Source: Pseudorhizobium xiangyangii (GTDB lineage Bacteria > Pseudomonadota > Alphaproteobacteria > Rhizobiales > Rhizobiaceae). Taken from it: 64,000 nucleotides of DNA. The stretch is from assembly GCF_020531965.1 (NCBI RefSeq), contig NZ_JAJAWH010000005.1:124001-188000 (forward strand). The letters run 5' to 3'. How positions within the stretch are numbered: position 1 is the first letter of the stretch; every line of letters begins with the position of its first letter. Below are positions 1-8,692 of this stretch, in pieces. The position numbers were made by a program, and so were the translations under genes. The notes below the pieces were generated by a model. It saw only the letters and a list, made by a program, of their open reading frames with translations, did no database searches and was not told where the DNA came from.

Positions 1-684
1 GACGACACCGTACACCAGCCAGTCCGGCGAATTGAAGTGAAGCAGAAGCGAATAGCCGCTAAGCGCGCACCAGAGCAGGAAAATCCCGAGATTGAGGGTG
101 CGAAGACGCTTCACGCGCACGGGATGGAGGAAATTGATCGGCAGGAAGGTGAATACGACCGAAATCGACACGACGATCAGTGCCGTCGTCGCGCTGGCCT
201 GGATCACGAAGAGCGTAAACACCACCATGTTCCAGACGACCGGAAAACCGGAGAAGAAGTACTCGTCGGTCTTCATCCCCGTATCCGCGTAGTAGATCGC
301 GCTGGAGACAACGATCATGCCGGCGGCGACGAAGGACCAGGGCTCGCCGATCATGCCGCTCTGGTAGAGCGCAAAGGCCGGCAGCAGGACGTAGGTCACG
401 TAGTCGATGATATTGTCCAGCGTATCGCCGGACCAGTTCGGAAGCACTTCCCGGACCTGCACCTTGCGGGCGATCGGCCCGTCGATGCCGTCGACGAAGA
501 GGGCCAGTCCGAGCCACCAGAACATGTCGACGAAGCGGCTTTCAGCGGCTGCCACGACACCAAGGAATGCAAGGAAGGAACCTGACGCCGTCAGAAGATG
601 GACGGAGAAGGCACGAATTTCCGCATACGGCACTTTCCGATAGTTGAAGACTCGTCTGATCACGCCGCCCGTCCCGTCCTTCAT
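1..684 (-). CDS. pcs: Phosphatidylcholine synthase (3' end beyond window)
   Basis: Integral inner-membrane enzyme of the CDP-alcohol phosphatidyltransferase superfamily that condenses CDP-diacylglycerol with choline to give phosphatidylcholine and CMP, the one-step choline-dependent route of rhizobia and relatives. The reading frame, opening with MKDGTGGVIRRVFNYRKVPY, runs 228 codons to the left edge without a stop; roughly the last dozen residues are outside. The signature DG-x2-AR-x12-G-x3-D-x3-D is present (DGPIAR, then G and two Asp in GDTLDNIID), with the 12-residue spacing typical of Pcs rather than 8. Several hydrophobic segments follow. The ATG at 684 is chosen, but family members often begin nearer FNYRKVPYAEIRAF, so a start a few codons later is possible. 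The gene is divergent from the hydroxylase at 846. Confidence 0.93.
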   Translation of the reverse strand, partial: MKDGTGGVIRRVFNYRKVPYAEIRAFSVHLLTASGSFLAFLGVVAAAESRFVDMFWWLGLALFVDGIDGPIARKVQVREVLPNWSGDTLDNIIDYVTYVLLPAFALYQSGMIGEPWSFVAAGMIVVSSAIYYADTGMKTDEYFFSGFPVVWNMVVFTLFVIQASATTALIVVSISVVFTFLPINFLHPVRVKRLRTLNLGIFLLWCALSGYSLLLHFNSPDWLVYGVV

Positions 685-845
685 ACGATCGACCTATGCT
701 GCCAAACCGGCATTATTGCAACCGCCTTCACCACCGCAGCAGATCCTGTTCCACACGATTTGCCAGTTGCGCCCTCAAGTCCCATGGATAAGAGCGCGGG
801 AAGGCTCTACATAGCGCAGATCGGTTTGCCGACGAGGATGCGGAC

Positions 846-2048
846 ATGCAGGACTATGAAATTGCGGTGGTAGGTGGCGGCCTTGCCGGCTCGGTGGCGG
901 CATTTGCCTTGGCGCGAGGCGGACGCAAGGTCGCGTTGATCGCTCCGGATGCGGCACCTGTGGACGAGCGCACCACGGCGCTTATGGACCAGTCGATCCG
1001 TTTCATGGAGCGGCTGGGCCTGTGGGACAGGATTTCCCCGAGCGCCGCGCCGCTTTCCGTCATGCAGATCATCGACGGCACGGATCGGCTGCTGCGCGCA
1101 CCGACCGCCCAGTTCAAGTCGGTCGATGTCGGCCTCCAAGCCTTCGGCTACAACATCCCGAACCGCGTTCTGCTCGAAACGCTGCAGAGCGCCGTTGCCG
1201 ACGAAGCCAACATCACGCGCCTCACCGGCGCGGTCGAGGCCGTCGCATTCTCTGATGAACAGGTTCTGCTCACGCTTGCCGATGGCACAACGGTCTCCAC
1301 GGCCTTCGTCATCGGCGCCGACGGGCGGAACTCAAAGGTGAGGGAAAGCGCCGGCGTCAACACGCGCCGCTGGTCCTATCCACAGTCCGCGGTCGTCCTC
1401 AATTTCGGCCACACCCTGCCGCACGACAATGTCTCCACCGAGTTCCACACGCCGAGCGGCCCCTTCACACAGGTGCCTCTGCCCGGCCGGCGCTCCAGCC
1501 TTGTCTGGGTCGTCAAGCCTGAAGAGGCGACGCACCTGCTTGCGCTTTCCCTGGACGAGCTTTCGCGCGAGGTGGAAACCCGGATGCAATCCATGCTCGG
1601 CAAGGCCAGCGTCGAGCCTGGGCCGCAGGCCTGGCCGCTCTCGAGCCTGATGGCGGACCGATTCGGCAAGGGCCGCATGGCCCTCGTCGGCGAGGCCGCC
1701 CACGCATTTCCGCCGATCGGCGCACAGGGGCTCAACCTCTCGCTGCGCGATGTCATTGCATTGTCGGAGCTTCTGTCGACGGTCTCCGACCGCCCCATTC
1801 CATCGGATGCCGGCGATCGCTTCAACCGCCGCCGCCGGGCGGATATCATGAGCCGCACCTTTGGTGTCGATCTTCTCAACCGATCGCTATTGTCGGACTT
1901 CCTGCCGGTGCAGATGCTGCGCGCTGGGGGGCTGCATCTCCTGTCCTCGGCACCGCCACTGCGCAACCTTGTGATGCGGGAAGGCGTAGAGCCCGGACGC
2001 GGCTTTCGCGCCTTCGTCGAAACGCTAAGGGAAGAGATCCGGCGGTAG
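846..2048 (+). CDS. UbiH/UbiF/COQ6-family FAD-dependent hydroxylase
   Basis: A 400-residue class A flavoprotein monooxygenase, probably hydroxylating the ring of a ubiquinone precursor at the inner face of the membrane. The N-terminal dinucleotide-binding motif is VVGGGLAGSVAAFALARGG (about residues 8-26). The second FAD motif, LVGEAAHAFPPIGAQGLNLS (about 281-300), is the usual GD-x-AH-x3-P-x-GQG site with E in place of D. A DG motif (IGADGRNSKV) lies between them. Length fits the family. The ATG at 846 follows GAGGATGCGGAC, a good ribosome site. The last 24 bases overlap the convergent AEC transporter gene. Which ring position it hydroxylates (UbiH, UbiF or the alphaproteobacterial UbiL) cannot be told from sequence alone. 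Confidence 0.88.
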   Translation: MQDYEIAVVGGGLAGSVAAFALARGGRKVALIAPDAAPVDERTTALMDQSIRFMERLGLWDRISPSAAPLSVMQIIDGTDRLLRAPTAQFKSVDVGLQAFGYNIPNRVLLETLQSAVADEANITRLTGAVEAVAFSDEQVLLTLADGTTVSTAFVIGADGRNSKVRESAGVNTRRWSYPQSAVVLNFGHTLPHDNVSTEFHTPSGPFTQVPLPGRRSSLVWVVKPEEATHLLALSLDELSREVETRMQSMLGKASVEPGPQAWPLSSLMADRFGKGRMALVGEAAHAFPPIGAQGLNLSLRDVIALSELLSTVSDRPIPSDAGDRFNRRRRADIMSRTFGVDLLNRSLLSDFLPVQMLRAGGLHLLSSAPPLRNLVMREGVEPGRGFRAFVETLREEIRR

Positions 2049-2987
2049 AATGCCGGCGGTGATCAGATAGAGAAGCAGCGGCAGGGTCAGCACCGAAAGT
2101 GCGGTGGTGATCAGCACGGTCGCCGACGCTCTTTCCTGCCAGAGGCCGTATTGCTGGCTGATCACAAAGACGTTCGTGGCCGTCGGCAATCCGGCCAGCA
2201 GCACCGCCGAATAGACCCATACGGGATCGAAGTTACCGGCCAGCGACAGGGCGACATAAACCACGCTCGGAAGCACGATGAGCTTGGCTACCGCGAGATA
2301 ACCGATCTCGACAGGCACCCGTTTCAGCGGACGGAGCGCAAGCGTCACGCCCATGGCAAACAGCGCGCAGGGTGCGGCCGCCTGCGCGAGGTAGTCGACA
2401 AGCCGCTGGGCCGCGACGGGTACGGTGATCCCGCTGGCGGCAACCACGAAGCCCAATGCCGTCGAGACGATGAACGGGTGAAGCGCGACCTTGCGCAAAA
2501 CTTCTGCGGCGACCTGAAGCGGCGGCCGTTTGTCCCCGCCCGCGATCGCCATCATCGCCGGAGCGACAATGAAGTGCGTGGCGTTCTCCAGGCAGACGAT
2601 CAGGGCGACCGGTACGGCTGCCGCCTCGCCGAACGCAAGCAGCGCAAGGCCGGGACCCATGTAACCGATATTTCCGTAGGAACCGCCAAAGGCCTGGATC
2701 GTCGAATCACCGAAAGATGCACGCCGGAGGAAATAACTGACGAGAAACAGGACCAGGAATACCGAATAGGTCGCTGCGATGTCGGCGACGATGAAATCGA
2801 GGCGGGCCAGATCCTCGATCGGCGTGCGCGAGACGAGCTTGAAGAACAGTGCCGGGAGCGCCGCATAGATGATGAAGGTATTCATCCAGCCGAGCGCTTC
2901 AGCAGGCTGTTTCGTCACCCGTGCCGCCAGATAACCGATCAGGATGAGGCCGAAAAAGGGGAGCAGCAATGCAACGATTTCCGCCAT
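2025..2987 (-). CDS. AEC family transporter
   Basis: A 320-residue polytopic membrane protein of the auxin efflux carrier (AEC) family, which exports small organic acids or related anions. About ten hydrophobic segments are visible, beginning with IVALLLPFFGLILIGYLAA at the N-terminus and ending with a hydrophobic helix (ITTALSVLTLPLLLYLITAG). The family-typical organisation of two five-helix halves joined by a polar central stretch (GGDKRPP, about residue 150) fits. The ATG is preceded by GGGGGACGG. Its 3' end overlaps the 3' end of the upstream hydroxylase gene by 24 bases, tail to tail. The substrate is unknown; in bacteria the family includes malonate and malate carriers, and nothing in the neighbourhood points to a substrate. 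Confidence 0.9.
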   Translation of the reverse strand: MAEIVALLLPFFGLILIGYLAARVTKQPAEALGWMNTFIIYAALPALFFKLVSRTPIEDLARLDFIVADIAATYSVFLVLFLVSYFLRRASFGDSTIQAFGGSYGNIGYMGPGLALLAFGEAAAVPVALIVCLENATHFIVAPAMMAIAGGDKRPPLQVAAEVLRKVALHPFIVSTALGFVVAASGITVPVAAQRLVDYLAQAAAPCALFAMGVTLALRPLKRVPVEIGYLAVAKLIVLPSVVYVALSLAGNFDPVWVYSAVLLAGLPTATNVFVISQQYGLWQERASATVLITTALSVLTLPLLLYLITAGILPPDLFP

Positions 2988-3015
2988 CCGTCCCCCGTCC
3001 GGCCTGATTGGCTAA

Positions 3016-3109
3016 GCGCATAGACCTGAAGTCGAAACCGATTTCAGGAAAGCACAATGCGCAGACTCAAAGCCTTACAGCGTCCTTGGCGCACCAACGA
3101 CGCTGTAAG
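3016..3109. repeat. Intergenic palindromic repeat, copy A
   Basis: Lies between the AEC gene and ccdA. It starts with GCGCAT (3016), passes ACCTGAA and TTTCAGGAA, and closes with ATGCGC (3057-3062), making an imperfect palindrome. After TCAAA comes an 11-bp inverted repeat, CTTACAGCGTC (3074-3084) pairing with GACGCTGTAAG (3099-3109). A diverged copy of the first part sits at 15167-15234. This looks like a dispersed intergenic element of rhizobial genomes. The second hairpin might also end ccdA transcription, although no T-run follows it. Confidence 0.6.
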
Positions 3110-3121
3110 CAAGTGTCCGCC

Positions 3122-3877
3122 TTAACCGATTTGCATAAGGATTGGAAAGGTCTGCTGGAACCAGATTGCGATCGCGCTCACGAATCCGAAGATGAAAGCC
3201 AGGCCCGTCAGGATGAGAAGGACACCCATGACCTTCTCGACCACTCCAAGGTGGCGACGAAAACGTGTCAGGAAGCGCATGAACGCGCCCGAGAAGCCCG
3301 CGGCGATCCAGAACGGCACCGCAAGCCCCAGCGAGTAGATGGCAAGGAGAGCCGCACCGTCGCCCACGGTTTCACGAGAAGCGGCAACACCGAGAATGGC
3401 GCCGAGGACAGGCCCGATGCAGGGCGTCCAGCCGAAGGCGAATGCAAGACCCATGACATAGGCGCCCGAAAGCGTTGCCGGCTTGCCCCCGCCCTGGAAA
3501 CGCGCCTCCCGTGAGAAGAGGCCGATCCGGAATACCCCGAGGAAATTGAGACCCATTGCGATGATGATCAAGCCGCCGATCTTCGACAGCAGGTCAAGGT
3601 GCTGGCGCAGTAGCACGCCGACGGTGGAAGCCCCTGCCCCGAGCGCCACGAACACAGTGGCGAACCCGAGCGTGAAGCAGACGGCGGCACCGATAACGGC
3701 GCGGCGCGTAGCTGTCGCAGTCGCAACGCCTGTCGCGCCATCACCCCGAAACTGGTCGACCGAGATCCCCGCCATGTAGCAGAGATAAGGCGGCACGAGC
3801 GGCAGCACGCAGGGCGAAAGGAACGACAGTGCCCCGGCCAGCAACGCACTCCACAATGAAATTTCAGCGATAGACAC
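3122..3877 (-). CDS. ccdA: Cytochrome c biogenesis protein CcdA
   Basis: A 251-residue inner-membrane thiol-electron transporter that passes reducing equivalents from cytoplasmic thioredoxin to periplasmic disulfide partners for cytochrome c maturation. The two redox cysteine sites are clear: LSPCVLPLVPPYLCY in the first helix region and GWTPCIGPVLG near the middle. About six transmembrane segments, as expected. I place the start at the GTG (3877, MSIAEISLWSALL) because CGGAG lies six bases upstream; the in-frame TTG at 3883 is directly against that site and is unlikely. The gene stands alone, with an upstream gap of about 290 bases before tRNA-Lys on the other strand. Confidence 0.93.
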   Translation of the reverse strand: MSIAEISLWSALLAGALSFLSPCVLPLVPPYLCYMAGISVDQFRGDGATGVATATATRRAVIGAAVCFTLGFATVFVALGAGASTVGVLLRQHLDLLSKIGGLIIIAMGLNFLGVFRIGLFSREARFQGGGKPATLSGAYVMGLAFAFGWTPCIGPVLGAILGVAASRETVGDGAALLAIYSLGLAVPFWIAAGFSGAFMRFLTRFRRHLGVVEKVMGVLLILTGLAFIFGFVSAIAIWFQQTFPILMQIG

Positions 3878-4009
3878 GGGCAACTCCGATGGCAGGCCTC
3901 ATGGCCGCATGGTTCGTCTGCCTAAAGCACGCGAAGCATGCAATGCCAATCACCTTTTCGCGCGGAGTTTGTTTTGAGACAAGAAGCCGCATTTTTACTC
4001 TTTTTGCGG

Positions 4010-4038
4010 TTGACCCGCCGGGGGTGTCTGCATATGTT
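4010..4038 (+). promoter_or_regulatory. Predicted sigma-70 promoter upstream of tRNA-Lys
   Basis: TTGACC (4010-4015), a 17-base spacer and TATGTT (4033-4038) form the best housekeeping promoter in this gap. It points toward tRNA-Lys, leaving a leader of about 120 bases. This is prediction by pattern only. The leader holds a 12-base match to the tRNA D-arm (AGCTCAGCTGGT at 4080-4091, identical to 4173-4184). Confidence 0.5.
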
Positions 4039-4164
4039 CCGCGCACTTCCGAAGGGGTGCACAATTCCTCGGAACACGCAGCTCAGCTGGTCGAGTAAAT
4101 GACCTTTAAACACTTTGTTTGTGTTTGACGTGTCAGTAGCTCGGAAAGCTGTCTTGTACGGTGA

Positions 4165-4240
4165 GAGTGGTTAGCTCAGCTGGTAGAGCAGCGCACTTTT
4201 AATGCGCGGGTCGTGGGTTCGAGTCCCACACCACTCACCA
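4165..4240 (+). tRNA. tRNA-Lys (anticodon UUU)
   Basis: A 76-base cloverleaf with encoded CCA. The acceptor stem GAGTGGT (4165-4171) pairs with ACCACTC (4230-4236). The D arm is GCTC/GAGC. The anticodon stem GCGCA/TGCGC encloses CTTTTAA, with anticodon TTT at 4198-4200. The T arm carries GGTTCGAGTCC. All invariant positions checked are as expected. Confidence 0.98.
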
Positions 4241-4381
4241 TCTCCTCAAATGTCCGCCCCAGAGATGCCGTTAGCGGATCGGACCTGAGCCAGGGTGCAT
4301 CGGACCAGTTCGATACCGAACTTCAAGCAATACATGCTGGGCCAAAAGACTCTGTTCGGTTCGACACGCCGAACGCTCGAC

Positions 4382-4837
4382 CTAGTTTGATTTGAGCTCG
4401 GAAATCTGCTGAGAGACCTTATCTCCCGCGGAAAGCCTCGAAGGTTCTTCGTCGGAATATCCGTCGGCCTTGTTCTGGTCACCGCTCCAACGGGTCAGGT
4501 ACCGATTCCCGGACTTATGCCAAGTATAGCAATCGTCGGTAGATCCTCTCTTCCCCGTTTCTGTTCTGGTCCAATTGATCGTCATGCACATTTTGTTGCC
4601 GTTGACGGCCCATCGTCCCTCGCCATAGAGGCTTTTGTCCTTTCGAACGAGCACGACACTGCCGTCCGCCGAGAAGAAGGCTCTGGTACTCTTCCAGTCG
4701 GACGATTGGCCCTCGTACATTGACCGCACCTCCTGCTCGGTCAGCTTCGTGGCACCCTTCGGAAGCGTCTCTGCCCACACGGCCACTGGACCGAATGTCA
4801 CTGCCGCAACGCCTATAAACAATAGCAGTTTGATCAT
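4382..4837 (-). CDS. DUF995-like secreted protein
   Basis: A 151-residue protein with a clear signal peptide (MIKLLLFIGVAAVTFGPVAVWA, cut likely after AWA/AET). The mature part begins with LPKGATKLTEQEVRSMYEG and holds a short beta-rich body with DGSVVLV, GEGRWAVNGNKMCMTINW and a second Cys (DDCYTW), so a disulfide is likely. The pattern resembles the DUF995 family of small rhizobial periplasmic proteins of unknown role. The start at 4837 is chosen because GAGGAGG lies just upstream; the open frame runs further 5' but that extension is unlike coding sequence. Stands alone after tRNA-Lys. Confidence 0.75.
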   Translation of the reverse strand: MIKLLLFIGVAAVTFGPVAVWAETLPKGATKLTEQEVRSMYEGQSSDWKSTRAFFSADGSVVLVRKDKSLYGEGRWAVNGNKMCMTINWTRTETGKRGSTDDCYTWHKSGNRYLTRWSGDQNKADGYSDEEPSRLSAGDKVSQQISELKSN

Positions 4838-5100
4838 CGCGATCCTCCTCGAAGCCGAATGAAGGATGTGCCTAATGGCGCGGCATGGGTACTCGCCCGT
4901 TAGTATACGTGCCATCGGCAATGCAGGGGTCGACACGACCATTGGTCGAAGGGCAGTCTTACAGCAGTTATTGGACAATCGCAGCGCAAACCAACCGCTG
5001 CCAAACGCGGCCTCGCGCGTGATGCGTCGCGGGTGTGCATATGCGGTTGGGATTTGTTGCCTAACCACCCAAAGGCAAGCCTTCGGATGGCCTTCCGCCC

Positions 5101-6270
5101 TCAGGCCGCGATAGGGAAACCAATGGCATAGGAGCGCGCAGCAGACCGGATCTCGGCGTATTGCAACTTCTCCACAATATCCAGCAGTTCTCCGACCGCG
5201 GCGGAAGCATGTTCGCTCGTCCGGCAGGTCTCCAGCAACCGCTCACAGACGCTCTCTGTCGATCCCATCAACCCTGCCCCACGCCAGAGCATTGTCGCTT
5301 CGACGAATACCGTGGCGATATCCCGCCGAAGCCCCGCCGCCTCGAACATTGCGCGCACCGCGTGCATGCGCCCCGTCGCAAGCAACGACCTGACCCGTGA
5401 CGCATCCAGCCCCGACAGCGCCACCATCGCGCCTGCGAAGAAATCCACTTTTCCGGTGCAAAGCGCATGGATCAGCAGGGCGGGCGTCAGCTTGCCCGTT
5501 GACCGCATGTGCTCGACCAGAGCCGGCAGTTCGGCGGATGTCACGGCACCGGCGATCGCAACGGCAGCCGTGCCGGTTGCCTCGGCCGTCAGGCGCTCCA
5601 GCCGCGGACGGGTAAGCACCATCTTGACGAGATCGGAGCCGGCCAGCGCCGCACCGACCTCTGTCACCAGCCGTTGACGTGCCTCGGCAGGAAGGTCTTC
5701 ACGTTCGAGCAGAAGGCGGCGCATATCCGCACTGTACCCGAATCGCTCCGCGATACGCGTCAGCGAGACTTGCGGCACCGCAGCGGTCTCGTTCTCGAGC
5801 AGCAGGGTAATCTCGCCAAGATCGCCCACTTCGACGAGGGCCGCACTGACCGCCCTGTGGAGATTTTCGCGCGCAGCAACCAGTCCACGCGTCATACCGT
5901 CGCCTCGTCCGACCAGGTCGACGAGATCCGAATCGGTGAGAACCGGCGATTGCGCTATTACCGTACAGGCGATTTCCGGCTGGTCCTCAGCCAATGCGAC
6001 GATAATCGCACGGGGGGCCTCGACTGAGGCGGCAATGGCTTGGGCAAGAGCGAGACGGACCTGCGGCGACGGATCGTCCAGCAGATGGGACATGGCCATG
6101 AGGGCGGCACGACGTTGTTCCGCCTGGATCCCGCCGCCGAGATAGGCGCGCCCCAACGCATTTGCCGCCTTGGCCCTGTCGCCTGCACCCGCAGTTTCAG
6201 TCCAACGAAGAAACGCGTCTATGATCACTATAAACCCCGGCCCACCAGCGACGCCACGAGCGCCATTCAC
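5101..6270 (-). CDS. DUF2336 domain-containing protein
   Basis: A 389-residue soluble, Ala/Leu-rich, all-helical protein of the DUF2336 family, widespread in Alphaproteobacteria and of unknown function. The first ~120 residues look like short helical repeats, for example LLDDPSPQVRLALAQAIAAS and the next pair, which resemble HEAT-type motifs found in this family. No signal peptide or transmembrane segment. Start uncertain: ATG at 6270, or GTG at 6228 (MIIDAFLRWTETAGAGDR), which family alignments may favour; neither has a strong ribosome site. Monocistronic by appearance. Confidence 0.75.
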   Translation of the reverse strand: MNGARGVAGGPGFIVIIDAFLRWTETAGAGDRAKAANALGRAYLGGGIQAEQRRAALMAMSHLLDDPSPQVRLALAQAIAASVEAPRAIIVALAEDQPEIACTVIAQSPVLTDSDLVDLVGRGDGMTRGLVAARENLHRAVSAALVEVGDLGEITLLLENETAAVPQVSLTRIAERFGYSADMRRLLLEREDLPAEARQRLVTEVGAALAGSDLVKMVLTRPRLERLTAEATGTAAVAIAGAVTSAELPALVEHMRSTGKLTPALLIHALCTGKVDFFAGAMVALSGLDASRVRSLLATGRMHAVRAMFEAAGLRRDIATVFVEATMLWRGAGLMGSTESVCERLLETCRTSEHASAAVGELLDIVEKLQYAEIRSAARSYAIGFPIAA

Positions 6271-6350
6271 TGGATTTCACGCTAGCCTAGAAGTCTTTAA
6301 GATTGGTTCACCATAACCATTAACCCGACAGGAGCCCGCCGGGGGCCCCA

Positions 6351-6959
6351 TCAGGTTGCCGTCGGCCGCGTCATTTCGAAAACGTCGGTGCCGCCGTCGC
6401 TGTAATCGCGGTATCCCATGCGGGCAATCGGGTGCAGTAAGCCCATATCGATACGGCCGTTGCGAATGACCTCCTCGCTGATATGGATACCGACCACCTG
6501 TCCGAAAACCATGTGCGAGTCGGCCTTGCCGCCCTCCAGCGTGTTGGGTTGGATGATCTCCGTGACCCGGCACTCCAGAGCAGTGTACGCCTCGGAAACA
6601 TAGGGTGCGTCCACCAACTGTCCCATCAACGGTGACAGGCCGGCAATTTCAAACTCGTCCGTGCCGTAGGGTACCGCCACCGAAGACGCATTCACGCTCT
6701 CCGCAAGGTGCCGGCTGGCGAGGCTTGCCGTGAACACGCCGCTCTCTTGGGCATTTCGCAGACTGTCCTTTCGGTCGCTCGACGAGAACATCACGATTTT
6801 CGGCGAGTCCGAGACGATATTGAAGAAGGAGTAGGGAGCGAGGTTGATTGAGCCGTCCCTCCCCTTCGTACCGATCCAGCCGATCGGTCTCGGCGCGACG
6901 ATTGCCTTGAACGGGTCGTGCTTGAGGCCGTGGGCGTTGGTATCGGTGGGATAAAACAT
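6351..6959 (-). CDS. Flavin reductase-like FMN-binding split-barrel protein
   Basis: A 202-residue cytoplasmic protein of the flavin reductase-like family. Characteristic stretches are VAPRPIGWIGTKGRDG (residues ~21-36), NLAPYSFFNIVSDSPKIVMF, DSLRNAQESGVFTASLAS and HMVFGQVVGIHI near the end. Such proteins bind FMN and reduce flavins or serve as small oxidoreductases; the substrate is unknown. The ATG shares one base with the stop of the upstream nitroreductase gene (TGATG at 6957-6961), so the two are translationally coupled and probably work on related flavin chemistry. Confidence 0.85.
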   Translation of the reverse strand: MFYPTDTNAHGLKHDPFKAIVAPRPIGWIGTKGRDGSINLAPYSFFNIVSDSPKIVMFSSSDRKDSLRNAQESGVFTASLASRHLAESVNASSVAVPYGTDEFEIAGLSPLMGQLVDAPYVSEAYTALECRVTEIIQPNTLEGGKADSHMVFGQVVGIHISEEVIRNGRIDMGLLHPIARMGYRDYSDGGTDVFEMTRPTAT

Positions 6960-7546
6960 CAGGCGTCACTTTCTCCCGCATAGGTGACCACGTCTGCGAG
7001 ATTGGGCCGTGGCCTGTCGGGGATAGGAAACTCGCTCGAGCCGACGTGAATGAAGCCGGCGATCTTCTCGCCCGGCTTGACGCCGAGGGCCTGCAGGGTC
7101 CGGTCGTCATAGGCAATCCACTCGGTGCGCCAGTTGGCCACGTAGCCATGGGCGTTCGCGGCCATCAGCATGTTCAGGCAGACGGCCCCAGCGGAGAGCA
7201 CCTGTTCCCATTCCGGAATTTTCACATGGGGTGCTGCGGTGCTGACCACAGCGACGACCAGCGGCGCGCGCAAAAAGCGCTTCAGCTCCGCCTCCCGGGC
7301 GACATCGGCAAGCTCGCCGGAACCCGTCTGCATGATCTCCAGGAACGTTTCGCCCAGTGTGCGGCGAACGTCGCCCCGGTAGATAATGAACCGCCAGGGT
7401 GCCAGCTTGCCATGATCGGGAACCCGCGATGCACACGCGAGAATCGATTCCAGCTCCTGCTGCGACGGTCCAGGCTCGCCGATCTGAGCAACGGGCGTGG
7501 AGTGCCGTTCCCGCAGATATTCGACAAGTTTTATGTCATTTTGCAT
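6959..7546 (-). CDS. Nitroreductase family protein (YdjA-like)
   Basis: A 195-residue FMN-dependent oxidoreductase of the nitroreductase fold. Recognisable parts are the N-terminal RERHSTPVAQIGEPGP, the FMN-contact segment ASRVPDHGKLAPWRFIIYRG (~36-55) and the late GEKIAGFIHVG. It is close in size and motif to E. coli YdjA, a small homodimeric NAD(P)H nitroreductase. The ATG at 7546 follows AAGGACG. It is the first gene of a two-gene operon with the flavin reductase-like gene (one-base overlap) and is divergent from the secreted-protein gene at 7653. Physiological substrate unknown. Confidence 0.88.
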   Translation of the reverse strand: MQNDIKLVEYLRERHSTPVAQIGEPGPSQQELESILACASRVPDHGKLAPWRFIIYRGDVRRTLGETFLEIMQTGSGELADVAREAELKRFLRAPLVVAVVSTAAPHVKIPEWEQVLSAGAVCLNMLMAANAHGYVANWRTEWIAYDDRTLQALGVKPGEKIAGFIHVGSSEFPIPDRPRPNLADVVTYAGESDA

Positions 7547-7652
7547 ACTTGAGTCGTCCTTGATGGGGAGCAGCCTTGGGAAGGTCTTGAAATTGCCTTG
7601 TGATTGGTCTTCAAGTGACGCGTCGAAATTGAAGAGTCAACCGGTTCACCAT

Positions 7653-8642
7653 ATGACAGGCATTTCCAACGCGGTCCGCTGTGCCCTTGCCGGGGTTATG
7701 GCTTTGGCGCCAGCATATGGCGTCTCCGCACAGGAAGCCTTCCAGACCTTCAAGCAGCTCAACAGCACGGCGAAAATGCCGAAGCTCAACGCCTTCTCCG
7801 CCACCAACAGCGCACCCGCCGGCATAGCCGCCAGGGATGTGGCGCTGGAAGCGAAGCTGACGGCCAACGACCAGCCGATGCAGGAAGGCCTTACCTGGCG
7901 CGTATTCAGCCCCATTTCAGATGCGGATGGCAAGCTGCCGCTTCTGGCTAGCTCCGAAGGTGGTGCCGCCTCGTTCCAACTGGTTCCGGGCGACTACTTC
8001 GTGAATGTGGCCTTCGGCCGCGCGGGGGTCACGAAGAAAGTGACCGTTCCCGCGGAAGGCGAAGTGGAGAAACAGGTACTTGTGCTTGATGCCGGTGGCG
8101 TCGTGCTCGACGCTGTCTCGGGATCGGACGCCCCCATTCCGGACAAGGAACTCAGCTTCTCGATCTATGCCTCCGAGGTCCGCGAGGATGGCGAACGCGG
8201 CCTTGTGATGGCGGACGTCAAGCCCGACACGATCGTCAGCCTAAACGCCGGCACCTATCACGTCGTTTCAGAATATGGCGATATCAACGCCGTGGTGCGG
8301 GCGGACATCCAGGTTGAAGCGGGCAAGCTCATCGAAGCGACGCTCCAGCACCGGGCCGCTCAGATCACGCTAAAGCTGGTGTCGCAGCCAGGAGGTGAAG
8401 CGATCGCCGATACCGCATGGTCGGTGCTGACGGCCGCCGGCGACATCGTCAACGAAAGCGTCAGCGCATTCTCGACCATGGTTCTTGCCGAAGGCGAATA
8501 CCTGGCGGTGGCGCGCAACAAGGACCGGATCTATCAGCGGTCCTTCAACGTCAAGGCAGCCGAAAACACCGACGTGGAAGTCCTGATGAAGGAACAATCA
8601 CCCGAGATGGGCCTGCTGGACAACGCTGTACTGCGGCAGTAA
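7653..8642 (+). CDS. Secreted protein with repeated beta-sandwich-like units, function unknown
   Basis: A 329-residue exported protein: signal peptide MTGISNAVRCALAGVMALAPAYGVSAQ, then a beta-rich chain. I do not recognise a named family. The chain reads as about three related units, each with a pattern like LTWRVFSPI...GDYFVNVAFG, ELSFSIYAS...GTYHVVSEYG and TAWSVLTAAG...GEYLAVARN, which suggests tandem Ig-like or carboxypeptidase-regulatory-like folds. The open frame extends 52 codons upstream of 7653, but the signal peptide fixes the likely start here; the ribosome site is weak. Ends in a strong terminator shared with thrS. Confidence 0.72.
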   Translation: MTGISNAVRCALAGVMALAPAYGVSAQEAFQTFKQLNSTAKMPKLNAFSATNSAPAGIAARDVALEAKLTANDQPMQEGLTWRVFSPISDADGKLPLLASSEGGAASFQLVPGDYFVNVAFGRAGVTKKVTVPAEGEVEKQVLVLDAGGVVLDAVSGSDAPIPDKELSFSIYASEVREDGERGLVMADVKPDTIVSLNAGTYHVVSEYGDINAVVRADIQVEAGKLIEATLQHRAAQITLKLVSQPGGEAIADTAWSVLTAAGDIVNESVSAFSTMVLAEGEYLAVARNKDRIYQRSFNVKAAENTDVEVLMKEQSPEMGLLDNAVLRQ

Positions 8643-8656
8643 CGAGACCGCCTAAC

Positions 8657-8689
8657 AAAAACGCCCGCCTCCGAGAGGCGGGCGTTTTT
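8657..8689. terminator. Bidirectional intrinsic terminator
   Basis: AAAAACGCCCGCCT (from 8657) and AGGCGGGCGTTTTT (to 8689) form a 14-bp stem around a 5-base loop, with A-run and T-run on the two sides. It sits between the convergent ends of the secreted-protein gene and thrS and can stop transcription from both directions. Confidence 0.93.
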
Positions 8690-8692
8690 GAT

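Noticed and set aside
1-700. Plus-strand frames at 37-585 and a minus-strand frame at 59-517 in the left edge
   Set aside because: They overlap the phosphatidylcholine synthase frame, which alone shows family motifs.
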